A stretch of 64,000 nucleotides of DNA from Lachnospiraceae bacterium JLR.KK002 (GTDB taxonomy: Bacteria > Bacillota > Clostridia > Lachnospirales > Lachnospiraceae). The notes beneath the pieces are model-generated. The model made no database searches. It worked only from the letters and a program-made list of their open reading frames with translations, and was not told where the DNA came from. Location of the stretch: positions 806,001-870,000 of the forward strand of contig JAYMNP010000001.1 in the NCBI GenBank assembly GCA_036941025.1, written 5' to 3'. Positions 1-8,818 of the stretch are shown here, piece by piece; the first letter of the stretch is position 1; each line of letters starts with the position of its first letter. Position numbers and translations under genes: made by a program.

Positions 1-1
1 C

Positions 2-283
2 GAGCTGTTTGGGAATATTGCCCATTATGCCTATAACCCGGATGTGGGACCGGCCACGGTACGGGTGGAGGTGACAGAGGAGCCTGTGGCAGTGATTATC
101 ACATTTATTGACCAGGGAGTGCCCTACGACCCTCTGGCAAAAGCAGACCCGGATGTGGGCCTGTCGCTGGAGGAACGTGAGGCAGGAGGCCTTGGGATTT
201 TCATGGTAAAGAAAACCATGGACGAGATTTCTTATGAGTACCGGGAGGGTCAGAATATTCTGAAAATTAAAAAGAGGTTTTAA
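2..283 (+). CDS. RsbW-like anti-sigma regulatory ATPase (5' truncated)
   Basis: The reading frame is open from base 2, so the true start lies upstream of the window. The visible 93 residues carry the GHKL/HATPase pattern of serine kinase anti-sigma factors: an N-box (ELFGNIAHYAY), a G1 box (DQGVPYDP) and a G2 box (GGLGIFMVKKTMDEI) near the C-terminus. Such proteins bind a sigma factor or phosphorylate an STAS anti-anti-sigma partner in the cytoplasm. The partner genes would lie outside the window. The gene ends in a tail-to-tail overlap of 17 bases with the MerR gene on the other strand. The family call is firm; the target is unknown. Confidence 0.85.
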   Translation, partial: ELFGNIAHYAYNPDVGPATVRVEVTEEPVAVIITFIDQGVPYDPLAKADPDVGLSLEEREAGGLGIFMVKKTMDEISYEYREGQNILKIKKRF

Positions 284-1127
284 TGGAATGGTTTACTACA
301 TGATTGGCCTGCTGCAGTTTCTCATGATAATGCCGGTAAGATGCGCTTAACCGGCACATGGCAGGAATAAATACATCGTTATATCCGCTGGAAGCAGTGA
401 ACTGCCGCAATGCCTGCTCCAGACGGTAAGCGGGCGTTGCCTGATATGCCTCCGATTCTTTCAACGCCAGATAATGCGCAATCTCTTTCCGGTGCTCCGC
501 CATATACGTTTCGGGGTCCCGGATGGCTGCGTCTGTAGCGGCAGATATCTTTTCTGCAAAAGTTTCATCAAAATGCGAGAAAGTCTCATCCAGATATTCC
601 TGTAATTCATCCGGAAGGTTGAGCCGGGCATTGTCCAGGAATGTAAGAACAGTGTCAAAGGCTTCCTGCTGTTCCACTGTTTCAATGGTGTGGTTCAGAT
701 ACGGTGCAAAGTGGAGGGAGACAAATCTTCCATAACTGCCGGGGAAGAACGTTTTCAGACGTTCCAGGACAGACTGTTTATGTTCAAGCTGCTGCAACCG
801 TCTGTGGGCCAGTTCCCAGTCCTGCGTTTCGGAAAGCTCCTGAATCAGTTTCTGTTTTTCTGACAGAAGTGAAAGCTCCGCTTTCTTTTTTTCTGAAATT
901 TCCCGCAGTTCTTTTTCCGACTGTCCTGACAGAATGGCATGGATAGCGGGGACGGGAATTTCCAGACGTCTCAAAACGGAAATTTTTTTCAGCCGGATGA
1001 TGTCGTCCTCTGAAAAATCCCGATAACCGTTTTCCTGAATCGCCGGGGAAATAAGCCCCTGTTCCATATAATATTCCACAGCTTTTCTGGTCAGAGAAGA
1101 CTTCTGACATGCTTCATGGATTAACAT
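267..1127 (-). CDS. MerR-family transcriptional regulator
   Basis: A 286-residue protein with an N-terminal MerR winged helix (residues about 3-70; SLTRKAVEYYMEQGLI is the recognition part), a coiled-coil linker (about 75-115) and a long C-terminal sensory region of unknown ligand. The ATG at 1127 is chosen because GGAGG lies 8 bases before it; a GTG three codons upstream sits inside that ribosome binding site. It is read leftward from a 19-bp-spacer promoter, so it probably regulates itself. The C-terminal region matches no effector domain I can name, so the signal sensed is not predictable. Confidence 0.88.
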   Translation of the reverse strand: MLIHEACQKSSLTRKAVEYYMEQGLISPAIQENGYRDFSEDDIIRLKKISVLRRLEIPVPAIHAILSGQSEKELREISEKKKAELSLLSEKQKLIQELSETQDWELAHRRLQQLEHKQSVLERLKTFFPGSYGRFVSLHFAPYLNHTIETVEQQEAFDTVLTFLDNARLNLPDELQEYLDETFSHFDETFAEKISAATDAAIRDPETYMAEHRKEIAHYLALKESEAYQATPAYRLEQALRQFTASSGYNDVFIPAMCRLSASYRHYHEKLQQANHVVNHSIKTSF

Positions 1128-1199
1128 AAGCTGCACCTCCGGTTAAAATTTTGAATTGCAGGTGAATTTCTGCAAAGAATTATGTTGTTGCTTAACTGT

Positions 1200-1230
1200 A
1201 TCATAAACCCGTCCCTGGGGGTGCAGTCAA
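1200..1230 (-). promoter_or_regulatory. MerR-type promoter with 19-bp spacer and operator dyad
   Basis: Read on the minus strand, TTGACT (1225-1230) and TATGAT (1200-1205) are separated by 19 bases instead of 17. The spacer holds an ACCC...GGGT dyad. MerR regulators activate such over-long promoters by twisting the spacer. The site lies directly upstream of the MerR gene, which points to autoregulation. Confidence 0.8.
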
Positions 1231-1247
1231 CAGGTTTCGGAAAAAGA

Positions 1248-1276
1248 TTGTCTTTTGCTCAATATTCGGGTAAAAT
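1248..1276 (+). promoter_or_regulatory. Candidate sigma-A promoter for the PH/SHOCT gene
   Basis: TTGTCT (1248-1253) and TAAAAT (1271-1276) are 17 bases apart and point to the gene starting at 1330. The match is moderate. It is divergent from the MerR promoter in the same intergenic region. Confidence 0.5.
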
Positions 1277-1329
1277 AGTGGTATAACCAGTCTGTGACAA
1301 GCAGGGAGATTGAACAGGAGGAAACTTAT

Positions 1330-1884
1330 ATGCGTGAAGATATTAATGCATGTCTGGAAAAATTTAATATTAAAACCTTTGGAAATAAAAAGAATATTGA
1401 GCGAGCAGAGAGTATGCTGTGGCCAGATGAAAAAGTTTTGTATATAACACCTGCAAATGCAGTGATTTACAGTGTAAATGTTAGAAAAAAAGATAAATTG
1501 CCGGGAATTTTCACAGTGACGGACAGAAGGATACTGTTTTCCTTTAAAGCCGGTTTTACGGAAATGGACGAGAGCTTTGGCCTGGAAGAAGTAGAAGCGG
1601 TTAATTCTTCAGGCAATGGAATGACAGGCGGGCATATTACTGTTCATACAAAAGTAAAGACCATTGACGTTTCTGTCACCAGTAAGAAAGAGATATTGAA
1701 GGAAATACAGAATCTTATTACTGTAGCGGTAAATGCCCGTAAGAATAATGCTGAAATATTCCCTTCGGACAGCCGGGAGGATGACAGTCTTGAACAATTG
1801 GAAAAACTGCATAATTTTCTGGAGCGTGGTATTATTACAAAGGAAGAATTTGAAATTAAAAAAAGGCAACTGCTGGGATTGTAA
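1330..1884 (+). CDS. PH-like domain protein with C-terminal SHOCT domain
   Basis: The ATG at 1330 follows AGGAGG with good spacing and gives 184 residues. The central part (about 30-130, with VTDRRILFSFKAG) resembles bacterial PH-like domains that recur in short cytoplasmic proteins. The last 30 residues (LEQLEKLHNFLERGIITKEE onward) are a typical SHOCT motif, a short helical oligomerisation module. No membrane segment is present. It is followed after 21 bases by a LytTR response regulator, so the two may be co-transcribed. The biological role is unknown. Confidence 0.75.
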   Translation: MREDINACLEKFNIKTFGNKKNIERAESMLWPDEKVLYITPANAVIYSVNVRKKDKLPGIFTVTDRRILFSFKAGFTEMDESFGLEEVEAVNSSGNGMTGGHITVHTKVKTIDVSVTSKKEILKEIQNLITVAVNARKNNAEIFPSDSREDDSLEQLEKLHNFLERGIITKEEFEIKKRQLLGL

Positions 1885-1905
1885 AATACCAGGATATGAA
1901 AAGTT

Positions 1906-2619
1906 ATGTATAAAATAGCCATTTGTGACGACGAAGATACACTGATTGAAGAACTGAAAGAGAATCTGGAGCGGTACGGCTCAGAGACAGACAGAGAATT
2001 CTGTTTTTTTGCTTACCATGACGGAAGCGAACTGCTGGAGTCGTACCAGCCGGATTATGACCTGATATTTATGGATATAAAAATGGAAAAGCTCAACGGC
2101 CTGAAGACTGCGGATGAGATACGCAGGATGGACAGTTCGGTGGGCCTTATTTTTCTTACTTCGCTGAAACAGTATGTATGGAAAGGTTATGAATACAATG
2201 CGGTGAATTATCTGGTGAAGCCAGTAAAATACGGAGTGCTGAAGATTGAGCTTGACCGTTACTTTGCCCGGTATCGGGGAAAAGACGAGCCATATCTGAA
2301 CTTTGCAAATGAGAATGGCAGATACCGGGTACTGTACAAAAATATATCTTATGCCGAGACGGAAAAGCGCAATGTACTGCTGCATTTTGAGGGACAGAAA
2401 CAGGTTATTTATAAGAATATGAAGGAGATATCCGCACTGCTCTGCGGACAGCCTCAGTTTGTGCAGTGCCATCAGAGCTTTGTGGTGAATATGTCTTTTA
2501 TCAGAGGGGTGGAAAAGCTGGAAGCGATTCTGACTACGGGAGAGCGGATTCCGGTCAGCCAGCCCAGGCGGAAGGCTTTTATGAGAGAGATAACTGATTA
2601 CTGGGGAGATATACTGTAA
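1906..2619 (+). CDS. LytTR-family response regulator
   Basis: A 237-residue response regulator. The receiver domain (about 1-120) has the acidic pair D8/D9, phosphoacceptor D57 (in LIFMDIKM) and a conserved Lys in the VNYLVKPVKY segment. The C-terminal LytTR DNA-binding domain (about 135-235) contains the usual FVQCHQSFVVNM stretch. No histidine kinase gene is adjacent, so the cognate kinase lies elsewhere or the regulator is an orphan. Two direct repeats before the downstream ABC transporter have the spacing LytTR proteins prefer, which suggests that transporter is its target. Confidence 0.92.
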   Translation: MYKIAICDDEDTLIEELKENLERYGSETDREFCFFAYHDGSELLESYQPDYDLIFMDIKMEKLNGLKTADEIRRMDSSVGLIFLTSLKQYVWKGYEYNAVNYLVKPVKYGVLKIELDRYFARYRGKDEPYLNFANENGRYRVLYKNISYAETEKRNVLLHFEGQKQVIYKNMKEISALLCGQPQFVQCHQSFVVNMSFIRGVEKLEAILTTGERIPVSQPRRKAFMREITDYWGDIL

Positions 2620-2678
2620 TGAAAGATTATCTTTCCCTCAATATGTGGAATTTATCATAATTTTTATGAAGGAGTAAC

Positions 2679-2744
2679 AGAATCTGCGTTTTGGGTGTTA
2701 GAATCTGCGCCCTCCCTTGTATTGCGGTTCAGATGAGATATGAT
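2679..2744 (+). promoter_or_regulatory. Putative LytTR operator (two direct repeats) and promoter
   Basis: AGAATCTGCG occurs twice, at 2679-2688 and 2700-2709, exactly 21 bp apart. LytTR regulators typically bind such direct repeats two helical turns apart, just upstream of -35. Eight bases downstream lies TTGTAT (2717-2722), then 16 bases, then TATGAT (2739-2744). This would drive the ABC transporter at 2781. That the neighbouring LytTR protein binds here is inferred. Confidence 0.65.
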
Positions 2745-2780
2745 ATGCATAATAGTGTGGAAAAGTAAGGAGGAAATACC

Positions 2781-3461
2781 ATGACTATTTTAAAAGCATC
2801 TCATCTGAAAAAATATTACGGCAGAGACGAAAGCCTTGTAAAGGCTCTGGATGATGTAAACGTATCTGTGGAGCAGGGCCGGTTTGTGGCTGTCGTCGGC
2901 ACATCGGGCAGCGGAAAATCCACATTGCTGAATATGCTGGGCGGTCTGGACATTCCGGATTCCGGCAGTGTGGAGATGGAAGACAGGGCCATGGAAACGT
3001 TGACAGAAGAACAGCTTACGGTGTTCCGGCGCAGACGTATCGGGTTTATTTTTCAGAATTATAATCTCATTCCCTGGCTTACGGTGTATGAGAATATTGT
3101 GCTGCCTGTCCGTCTGGACGGGAAGACGGAAGATGTGGAATTTCTCAGAGAAATCCTTCAGTTTCTGGAGTTGGAAGGGAAAGAGGCCGGTTATCCCGCC
3201 CATCTCTCCGGCGGCCAGCAGCAGCGCGTGGCCATTGCCCGCGCATTGATTACAAAACCGGCGATTATTCTTGCTGACGAGCCCACCGGAAATCTGGACA
3301 GCCGCAATGGAGAAAAAGTCATTGATTTGCTGAAGACGACAGGGGAAAAATTTAACCAGACCATTGTTATGATTACCCATAACCAGGAAATTGCCGCAAA
3401 AGCAGACGTGAGAATCCGTATGGAGGACGGGAAAGTACAGGTACAGGGGGAAGAATCATGA
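2781..3461 (+). CDS. ABC transporter ATP-binding protein (LolD/MacB/BceA type)
   Basis: A 226-residue cytoplasmic ATPase with Walker [10 protein letters not shown] (40-48), a Q-loop near FQNYNL, signature LSGGQ (142-146), Walker B AIILADE (161-167) and an H-loop His in MITHN. It belongs to the class that energises FtsX-fold permeases acting on peptides, lipoproteins or antimicrobial compounds. AAGGAGG precedes the ATG. Its stop overlaps the permease start by four bases (ATGA), so the two are translationally coupled. The substrate cannot be read from sequence. Confidence 0.93.
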   Translation: MTILKASHLKKYYGRDESLVKALDDVNVSVEQGRFVAVVGTSGSGKSTLLNMLGGLDIPDSGSVEMEDRAMETLTEEQLTVFRRRRIGFIFQNYNLIPWLTVYENIVLPVRLDGKTEDVEFLREILQFLELEGKEAGYPAHLSGGQQQRVAIARALITKPAIILADEPTGNLDSRNGEKVIDLLKTTGEKFNQTIVMITHNQEIAAKADVRIRMEDGKVQVQGEES

Positions 3462-5866
3462 GAAGCAGAAAAGTAACGGCAGACATGATTTCCCTTATGT
3501 CCAGGCAGAGTCTGAAATCAGGACGTATGCGGAATATTTTTGTGATGATTACCATTGTTCTGGCTTCCGCCCTTCTGACTGTAATTCTGATGTTTGCGGC
3601 AGGACGGAACCGGCAGGAGAAGAACCGTCTGTCCCACAGCTATCAGGCAGGCTATTATGAACTTACGCCGGAGCAGGCGGAGCGCCTGAAAAAAGATGAG
3701 CGCATTGCTTTTCAGATACAGGTAAAGTCGGGGATTCTTTCTGAGATGGACGGGTTTGACCTGAGGCCTTATTATGTAAGCCGGCTTTCGGAGGAAATCC
3801 GGGTTGCAGAGCTGGAAGAAGGCAGAATGCCCGAAAATGAAAAAGAAATCGCTGTACAGAGACCGTTGCTGGAAAAGATGGGCGCAGAACCGGCGGCGGG
3901 CAGCAGCGTTACTTTTACATTTTATGACGGGAACAGGAAAACTTTTACGGTATCAGGGATTTTGAAGGGCGGCGGCAATGCAAAACAGTTTTCCATATTT
4001 TTTTCAGAAAGCTATGCCGAGCGGGGCAGCCAGCTAAAAGATATGTCGTATGAAACATACGTAAAGCTGCGTGATACAGCATATGCTTCAGCCGGAGAGT
4101 TCAAAGAAACCGTTTACGCAATCGGCCGGGCTGCGGGAATTGAGAGAAAGTATGTGAATCCTTCAAAGGCCTTTGCAGATTCTCTTTCGGTGGACACACA
4201 GTCTGTTATGATTTACGGTCTTGTGGGCATGGTGATTCTGCTGGCCTGCGTTCTGGTGATTTACGGTGTATTTTATCTGTCCGTTATCGGAAGAATTCAT
4301 CAGTTCGGCCAGCTTCGCACCATCGGCATGACCAGGAAACAAATCCGGAAATTCGTGCCCCGCGAAGGTATTATTCTGTTTCTTCGTGCCGCACCCATTG
4401 GGATTCTGGCAGGAGGAATTGCAGGATATTTTATTATTCCGGACGGGTTTTCCATATTCAGCACCCTCTGGATTATCCTCCTGGTATTTTTGATAATTTA
4501 CGGAATTACCATGAGCTCCGTGCACAGGCCGGCCCGTATGGCGGCGTCGATTTCTCCCATAGAAGCCCTCCGCTATGTGCCTCAGGACGGAATGAAGAAG
4601 GCCGGAAATAAAAAAACATGCCGCAGGCTGACGCCCTTTGGACTGGGTGTTATGAATTTTACCAAAAACAGGAGAAAGGCGGCTGTTACCATGATGTCTC
4701 TGGCTCTGGGAGGCATTCTTTTTATGACGGCAGCAACGTATCTGTCTTCCTTTGACCGGGAGAACTATGCAAGGCAGGGATATTTTACAGATGCGGAATT
4801 TCATATTTTTTACTCCGGGACGGCTGCAGAACTGCATGAATACGGTATAAGCGGCCTGCAGGCAGAAGATTTGCTTGGGGATGAAATGACAGAAGATATT
4901 CTGGCTCTGGACGGGGTAAAGAAGGTGCGGGAAATCCGGGAACCGGGGGTCGCTTATGATTATCCTGAAAAAAACGAATACGGAGACAGAAATGGGATTT
5001 ATCCTCTGACCGGCGAAGAAATGAAAGGGCTGGACAGGTATCTGGAGTCCGGGTGTGTGGATGAGGAAAAACTGTTCAGCGGTGATTCTGTTCTTGTGAC
5101 AGGAAATGATGTTGCGGAAGAAATTTTTGGCTGGAGATTTGAGGTGGGAGACAGCATTGTGTTTCACTATTATGACGGCAGCAAAATGGCGGAAAAAGAG
5201 GTTGACGTACTTGGTATTCTGGATGACCGGTATTTGCTGGACCACAGTGAAATGGAAGGGTGGTTTCTCATGCCGGAACAGGCAGTCCAGGACTTTTTGC
5301 CCTGCGGCAGCTTAAATGCCCGTCTGCTGGTGTCTGTGGAAGACGTACAGGAGGAAGCTGTGGGAGAGAAGCTGTCGGCCATGGTGGGAGAACATCCAGA
5401 ATTAGATCTGGAAACCCTTGCAGACCGCAGGACTGCGGACGCCCAGGCCTTAAACGGGATTTTCGGAACGATCAGCGGTCTGTCCGGGTTCATTATGATG
5501 TTCAGCATTTTAAGTATGATGAACACGCTGATTACCAATATTGTTACCCGCAAACAGGAGCTTGCCATGCTGGAATCCATCGGCATGAGCAAAAGCCAGA
5601 TACGGAAAATGCTCCTGGGAGAAAGCCTGCTGCTGGCAGGCATTACAGTTGGAGTTACCATGACCCTTGGAGTGGGGTGCGGCTATGGACTCAGCAATCT
5701 GCTGTATGACCGGGGCGCATATTATATGAAATTTCAGTTTCCGGTGTTTTTCACCTGTGCTTATGTATGGGTGCTGATACTGGTACCGCTGCTGATTACT
5801 CTGATATCCATGCACATTTTTGCAAAAGAAGCATTGGTGGAACGACTGCGGGGAATGGAAAACTGA
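3458..5866 (+). CDS. ABC transporter permease with two FtsX domains
   Basis: An 802-residue membrane protein. The first membrane helix (about 24-48) is followed by a large extracytoplasmic domain. A first FtsX block lies near residues 245-360 (helices around [20 protein letters not shown]). A second helix starts near 410, followed by another external domain and a second FtsX block near 680-800. This layout matches duplicated FtsX permeases of the MacB/YknZ/SalY kind. It forms a two-gene operon with the preceding ATPase, likely controlled by the LytTR regulator. Antimicrobial peptide export or resistance is possible but not shown. Confidence 0.88.
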   Translation: MRSRKVTADMISLMSRQSLKSGRMRNIFVMITIVLASALLTVILMFAAGRNRQEKNRLSHSYQAGYYELTPEQAERLKKDERIAFQIQVKSGILSEMDGFDLRPYYVSRLSEEIRVAELEEGRMPENEKEIAVQRPLLEKMGAEPAAGSSVTFTFYDGNRKTFTVSGILKGGGNAKQFSIFFSESYAERGSQLKDMSYETYVKLRDTAYASAGEFKETVYAIGRAAGIERKYVNPSKAFADSLSVDTQSVMIYGLVGMVILLACVLVIYGVFYLSVIGRIHQFGQLRTIGMTRKQIRKFVPREGIILFLRAAPIGILAGGIAGYFIIPDGFSIFSTLWIILLVFLIIYGITMSSVHRPARMAASISPIEALRYVPQDGMKKAGNKKTCRRLTPFGLGVMNFTKNRRKAAVTMMSLALGGILFMTAATYLSSFDRENYARQGYFTDAEFHIFYSGTAAELHEYGISGLQAEDLLGDEMTEDILALDGVKKVREIREPGVAYDYPEKNEYGDRNGIYPLTGEEMKGLDRYLESGCVDEEKLFSGDSVLVTGNDVAEEIFGWRFEVGDSIVFHYYDGSKMAEKEVDVLGILDDRYLLDHSEMEGWFLMPEQAVQDFLPCGSLNARLLVSVEDVQEEAVGEKLSAMVGEHPELDLETLADRRTADAQALNGIFGTISGLSGFIMMFSILSMMNTLITNIVTRKQELAMLESIGMSKSQIRKMLLGESLLLAGITVGVTMTLGVGCGYGLSNLLYDRGAYYMKFQFPVFFTCAYVWVLILVPLLITLISMHIFAKEALVERLRGMEN

Positions 5867-5898
5867 GCTGTAGAAAGAAAGGCCTGGAACAGAAACGT

Positions 5899-5938
5899 AA
5901 AACGGAGAGGAACCCTCAGGATGTTCCTTCTCCGTTTT
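5899..5938. terminator. Bidirectional terminator between the ABC operon and the CIS locus
   Basis: AAAACGGAGAGGAA (5899-5912) pairs with 5924-5938 (TTCCT then TCTCCGTTTT, one bulged T). Both strands end in a T run. The stop codon of the leftward gene (5916-5918) lies in the loop. It closes the ABC operon and the minus-strand arm of the CIS locus. Confidence 0.8.
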
Positions 5939-6803
5939 CTTCCGTCTGTTCCTGTTCTGTCTCCCCGGCAGTCCCTGCAGTTCCGTTTTCCTGCTGCCGC
6001 AGTCTTCGCAGAATGCTGTCGTCATGGCGATTTTTTTCGGTTTTTTGTGGTACCTGGGATTCTGCCATGGAGGGGGCGGAGCCGGTGTTCTGGTCTTTCC
6101 TGGTACGCTGATTTAACATGAGCTTCAAATCACCCAGAAGCTGCCGTTCTCTGGCTTTTTTCCGGAGAAGCCGGCCGTTGAGTTCGTCGATACGGTGGCT
6201 GATATGGCCGGTTTCTTCCGGCAGAAATTCCTTTTGTCCGGCCTGTAAATATTCTTTCTGTTTTGTCCGCAGCACATCCAGTTCTTTCTGTTCCGGTTCC
6301 TGGTCCAGAAATCCGAAAACATCCTGTAGCGTCCGGTGGTTCTGCCGGTGCAGAAGCTGTTTCATGCATTCCAGAAAATCCCCGCCCTTCTTTGCTCCGT
6401 CCAGATCATAAAACAGCGCCTGGCTGCGCAGGGGGACTTCGGAGGAAAACAGCATCTGTTTATCTCCGTGAAGGATTCGTTTCATGGAGCTGCGTTCCAG
6501 ATGTTTTTCCTTTTCTGAATGCAGGGGAGTGCCGGGGGCTTCAAAGGCTTCCAGAGAGAGTCCTTCCCGCTCATGGCCCCGTTTTTTTTCCCGTTTCAGA
6601 AATTGCAGGGTTCCGTAGGAATTTCTCACGCCGGTAGTTTTCCCGGAGGTTTCCCGGACAGGTTTCCGGAGGTTTTCCCGGACAGGCCTTCCGGAGAGAT
6701 TTTCTTTCCGGGGCTGTTCTTTTGTATGGGTTTCCCGGTGCAGGAGGGCCTGTCCCGATTCCCAGCGAGGTTTTTTACGTTCTTCTTCAAAATAAGTGGC
6801 CAT
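5916..6803 (-). CDS. Unknown basic/charged protein at the end of the CIS regulatory arm
   Basis: A 295-residue, very hydrophilic protein. The start at 6803 (MATYFEEERKK) is preferred because GAGGAG lies 10 bases upstream; in-frame ATGs at 6812 and 6854 are alternatives. The N-terminal third is rich in Arg, Lys and Gly and looks disordered. The middle has a short folded-looking stretch (SLEAFEAPGTPLH to LFYDLDGAKKG), and the C-terminal half is predicted coiled coil ending in a Glu/Gln/Thr tail. There is no membrane helix and no family I recognise. It overlaps the AAA+ gene by 17 bases, so they are probably made together. It may be an AAA+ cofactor or assembly factor, but this is only inferred from position. 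Confidence 0.65.
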   Translation of the reverse strand: MATYFEEERKKPRWESGQALLHRETHTKEQPRKENLSGRPVRENLRKPVRETSGKTTGVRNSYGTLQFLKREKKRGHEREGLSLEAFEAPGTPLHSEKEKHLERSSMKRILHGDKQMLFSSEVPLRSQALFYDLDGAKKGGDFLECMKQLLHRQNHRTLQDVFGFLDQEPEQKELDVLRTKQKEYLQAGQKEFLPEETGHISHRIDELNGRLLRKKARERQLLGDLKLMLNQRTRKDQNTGSAPSMAESQVPQKTEKNRHDDSILRRLRQQENGTAGTAGETEQEQTEENGEGTS

Positions 6804-8697
6804 ATTCTCCATACTCCTCACGACTGAGTTTTTTACCGCTTTTTTCCAGCTCATGACTGAGCCCTTTCAGAATTAATTGCATGTCCAGCAGAGGCGGCCG
6901 GGTTTCTGCCGCCAGAAAACTGGCATAAATCAGTGCGTTTTTAATCATGCTTCCGGTGATTTCAAACTGTCCGGCCAGAAAGTCAAAATCAATTTCATCG
7001 GATACCGGGAGTCTGGAAGGAATCATGGACTGCCACATTCTGCGCCGCAGGCCCGCGTCGGGCAGGGGAAAATTTATGATATCGCTGATTCTGCGGCGGA
7101 ATGCACTGTCAAAGTTCTGAAGGTAATTGGTGGCCAGAATGCTCACTCCTTCGTATTCCTCCATTTTCTGCAGCAGGAATGCAATTTCCATATTACTGTA
7201 TTTGTCATTGGATTCTTTGATTTCCGTTCGTTTGGAAAAGAGTACGTCCGCCTCGTCGAAAAAGAGGATGGCCATGCTTTTTTCCGCTTCTCCGAAAATC
7301 CGGTTCAGTTTTTTTTCTGTTTCTCCGATGTATTTATCCACAACTGCGGGCAGTTCCACCCGGTACAGTTCCATGTTCAGTTCGGCGGCCATTACCTGGG
7401 CGGCCATGGTTTTTCCGGTTCCCGGAGGCCCGGCAAAAATCATGGAAACGCCGTTGCCGTAGGCAGATTTTTCCAGAAATCCCCATTCTTCGAATACCAG
7501 CTTCTGATTGCGTACCCGCCGGATAATATGGAGCAGTTTCTGTTTCGGCAGTTCCGGCAGAATCAGGTCTTCCATCCGGTAAAGGCTTTGGATTCGGGAG
7601 GCATATTTGTCCAGTGAATGAGAAGAAACGCCGGGTACGGCCTGTCTGAGATGTTCGTCGGTAAGGAAGGCAGTGCCGTCCCGCAGGGCGTAGGCACTGG
7701 CAAGCTCCAGAATATCCCGCATTCTGCCTGGCAGAAAATTGTATCTTCCAAGGAAGTCAAGCCTTGTTTCTTCCCGCTCCCATTGATAAGAGCAGGTGAG
7801 AGCTTCAAAAAGCGCTCTGTCCTTAAGTACCTTCCGGGTGGAGATGGAGAAAGGCAGATATTGCCGCCGGGCAAATTCCTGGCGGGGAAGTTCCGGCCGG
7901 ATGCCCAGAAGGAAAATGGTTTCTTCTTCCTCCAGCCAGTACAAAAGAGGCGTCAGATCTTCTTCTGTTTCCGGCAGTTCCACTGCGAACATGGCATGGT
8001 TCAGAAGACACTCAATCTGCATTTCCCGGAGCTGGCTTTCGCTCTGCAGCAGCTCATAGGAAATAACAGCCAGGCTCATATGGAGACGGTCGGCCAGATA
8101 AGCGTAATTCAGCTTTCGTCCGCTGCCCTTCGCGCCCTGCAGGTATACCAGTTTTTTTCCCGGAACCTGAGAAAGGCAGGCTTCGATTTGAGGATACAGA
8201 CGGATATCTGTCCCCAGACAGGGCAGGCGTTCTTCTGTCCGGCGGTACCAGTTCAGACCGGGCAGATACCGGGGCCGGGGCAGTACGCCCTGCAAAAAAA
8301 GAAAAATCCGGGGTTCCAGGAACAGCCCCGGTTCGCCCGTTTCGTCCGGTTCCCGCCGAAAGAGCACGGGAGCGGACTGGTAGTACAAATCCATACCGGA
8401 AGAAAGTGATTCCTCTTTTTCCAGGAAACGGTTCCATATGGTGGGAGTAAGGCAGCCTTTGCGGAGTCCGCTGTACAGCGCCGCCGCCAGCAGCAGCATT
8501 TCTTCCTGTGACAGATGTGATGAAAGGGCAAGGTAGAGAAAGGGAGAAAATACATCCTGCCCTGTGCTTTCCACAGACTTCTGAAGGAGGATGTGAAATG
8601 CTTCTTCCGGATGAAAATCCGGCTGCTGTTCCCAGGCCTTTCTTCCCCAGTATATTAAATCATTTAAAAATTCCTGATATGTATGATAATTGTCCAT
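6787..8697 (-). CDS. CIS-associated AAA+ ATPase (Pvc15/Afp15-like), minus-arm copy
   Basis: A 636-residue cytoplasmic ATPase. The C-terminal AAA+ module is intact: Walker A GPPGTGKT (423-430), pore-like KYIGETEKKL, Walker B with D481/E482, sensor-1 Asn in LATNYL and arginine fingers in FDSAFRRRI (529-537). The N-terminal ATPase-like module has a decayed P-loop, GAKGSGRK (188-195), lacking the catalytic Lys and Thr. In eCIS loci this family is needed for assembly or terminating sheath/tube polymerisation. It is clearly paralogous to the ATPase at 40843-43068. The start at 8697 follows AGGAAAG; an upstream ATG at 8778 lies in tandem repeats and lacks a good ribosome binding site. Confidence 0.9.
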   Translation of the reverse strand: MDNYHTYQEFLNDLIYWGRKAWEQQPDFHPEEAFHILLQKSVESTGQDVFSPFLYLALSSHLSQEEMLLLAAALYSGLRKGCLTPTIWNRFLEKEESLSSGMDLYYQSAPVLFRREPDETGEPGLFLEPRIFLFLQGVLPRPRYLPGLNWYRRTEERLPCLGTDIRLYPQIEACLSQVPGKKLVYLQGAKGSGRKLNYAYLADRLHMSLAVISYELLQSESQLREMQIECLLNHAMFAVELPETEEDLTPLLYWLEEEETIFLLGIRPELPRQEFARRQYLPFSISTRKVLKDRALFEALTCSYQWEREETRLDFLGRYNFLPGRMRDILELASAYALRDGTAFLTDEHLRQAVPGVSSHSLDKYASRIQSLYRMEDLILPELPKQKLLHIIRRVRNQKLVFEEWGFLEKSAYGNGVSMIFAGPPGTGKTMAAQVMAAELNMELYRVELPAVVDKYIGETEKKLNRIFGEAEKSMAILFFDEADVLFSKRTEIKESNDKYSNMEIAFLLQKMEEYEGVSILATNYLQNFDSAFRRRISDIINFPLPDAGLRRRMWQSMIPSRLPVSDEIDFDFLAGQFEITGSMIKNALIYASFLAAETRPPLLDMQLILKGLSHELEKSGKKLSREEYGEYGHLF

Positions 8698-8714
8698 AGA
8701 GTCTTTCCTGTTTT

Positions 8715-8818
8715 CTGCGGATTCCGGATAGTTGCGGGGCGTGGGCCTGTCTGCGGGTTCCGGATGGTTGCGGGGCATGGGCCTGTCTGACCTTTCCGGG
8801 ACAGTTACGGGGCAGCGG
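8715..8818. repeat. 36-bp tandem repeat between the regulator and the AAA+ gene
   Basis: Two nearly identical 36-bp units (8715-8750 and 8751-8786) are followed by a diverged third (8787-8818). They fill the gap between the regulator stop and the AAA+ ribosome binding site, and an ATG inside them could extend the ATPase by 27 residues. The region is likely slippage-prone. Confidence 0.75.

Noticed and set aside
4163..5245. Minus-strand frame opposite the ABC permease
   Set aside because: Antisense to conserved FtsX-domain codons and with no coding signal of its own.
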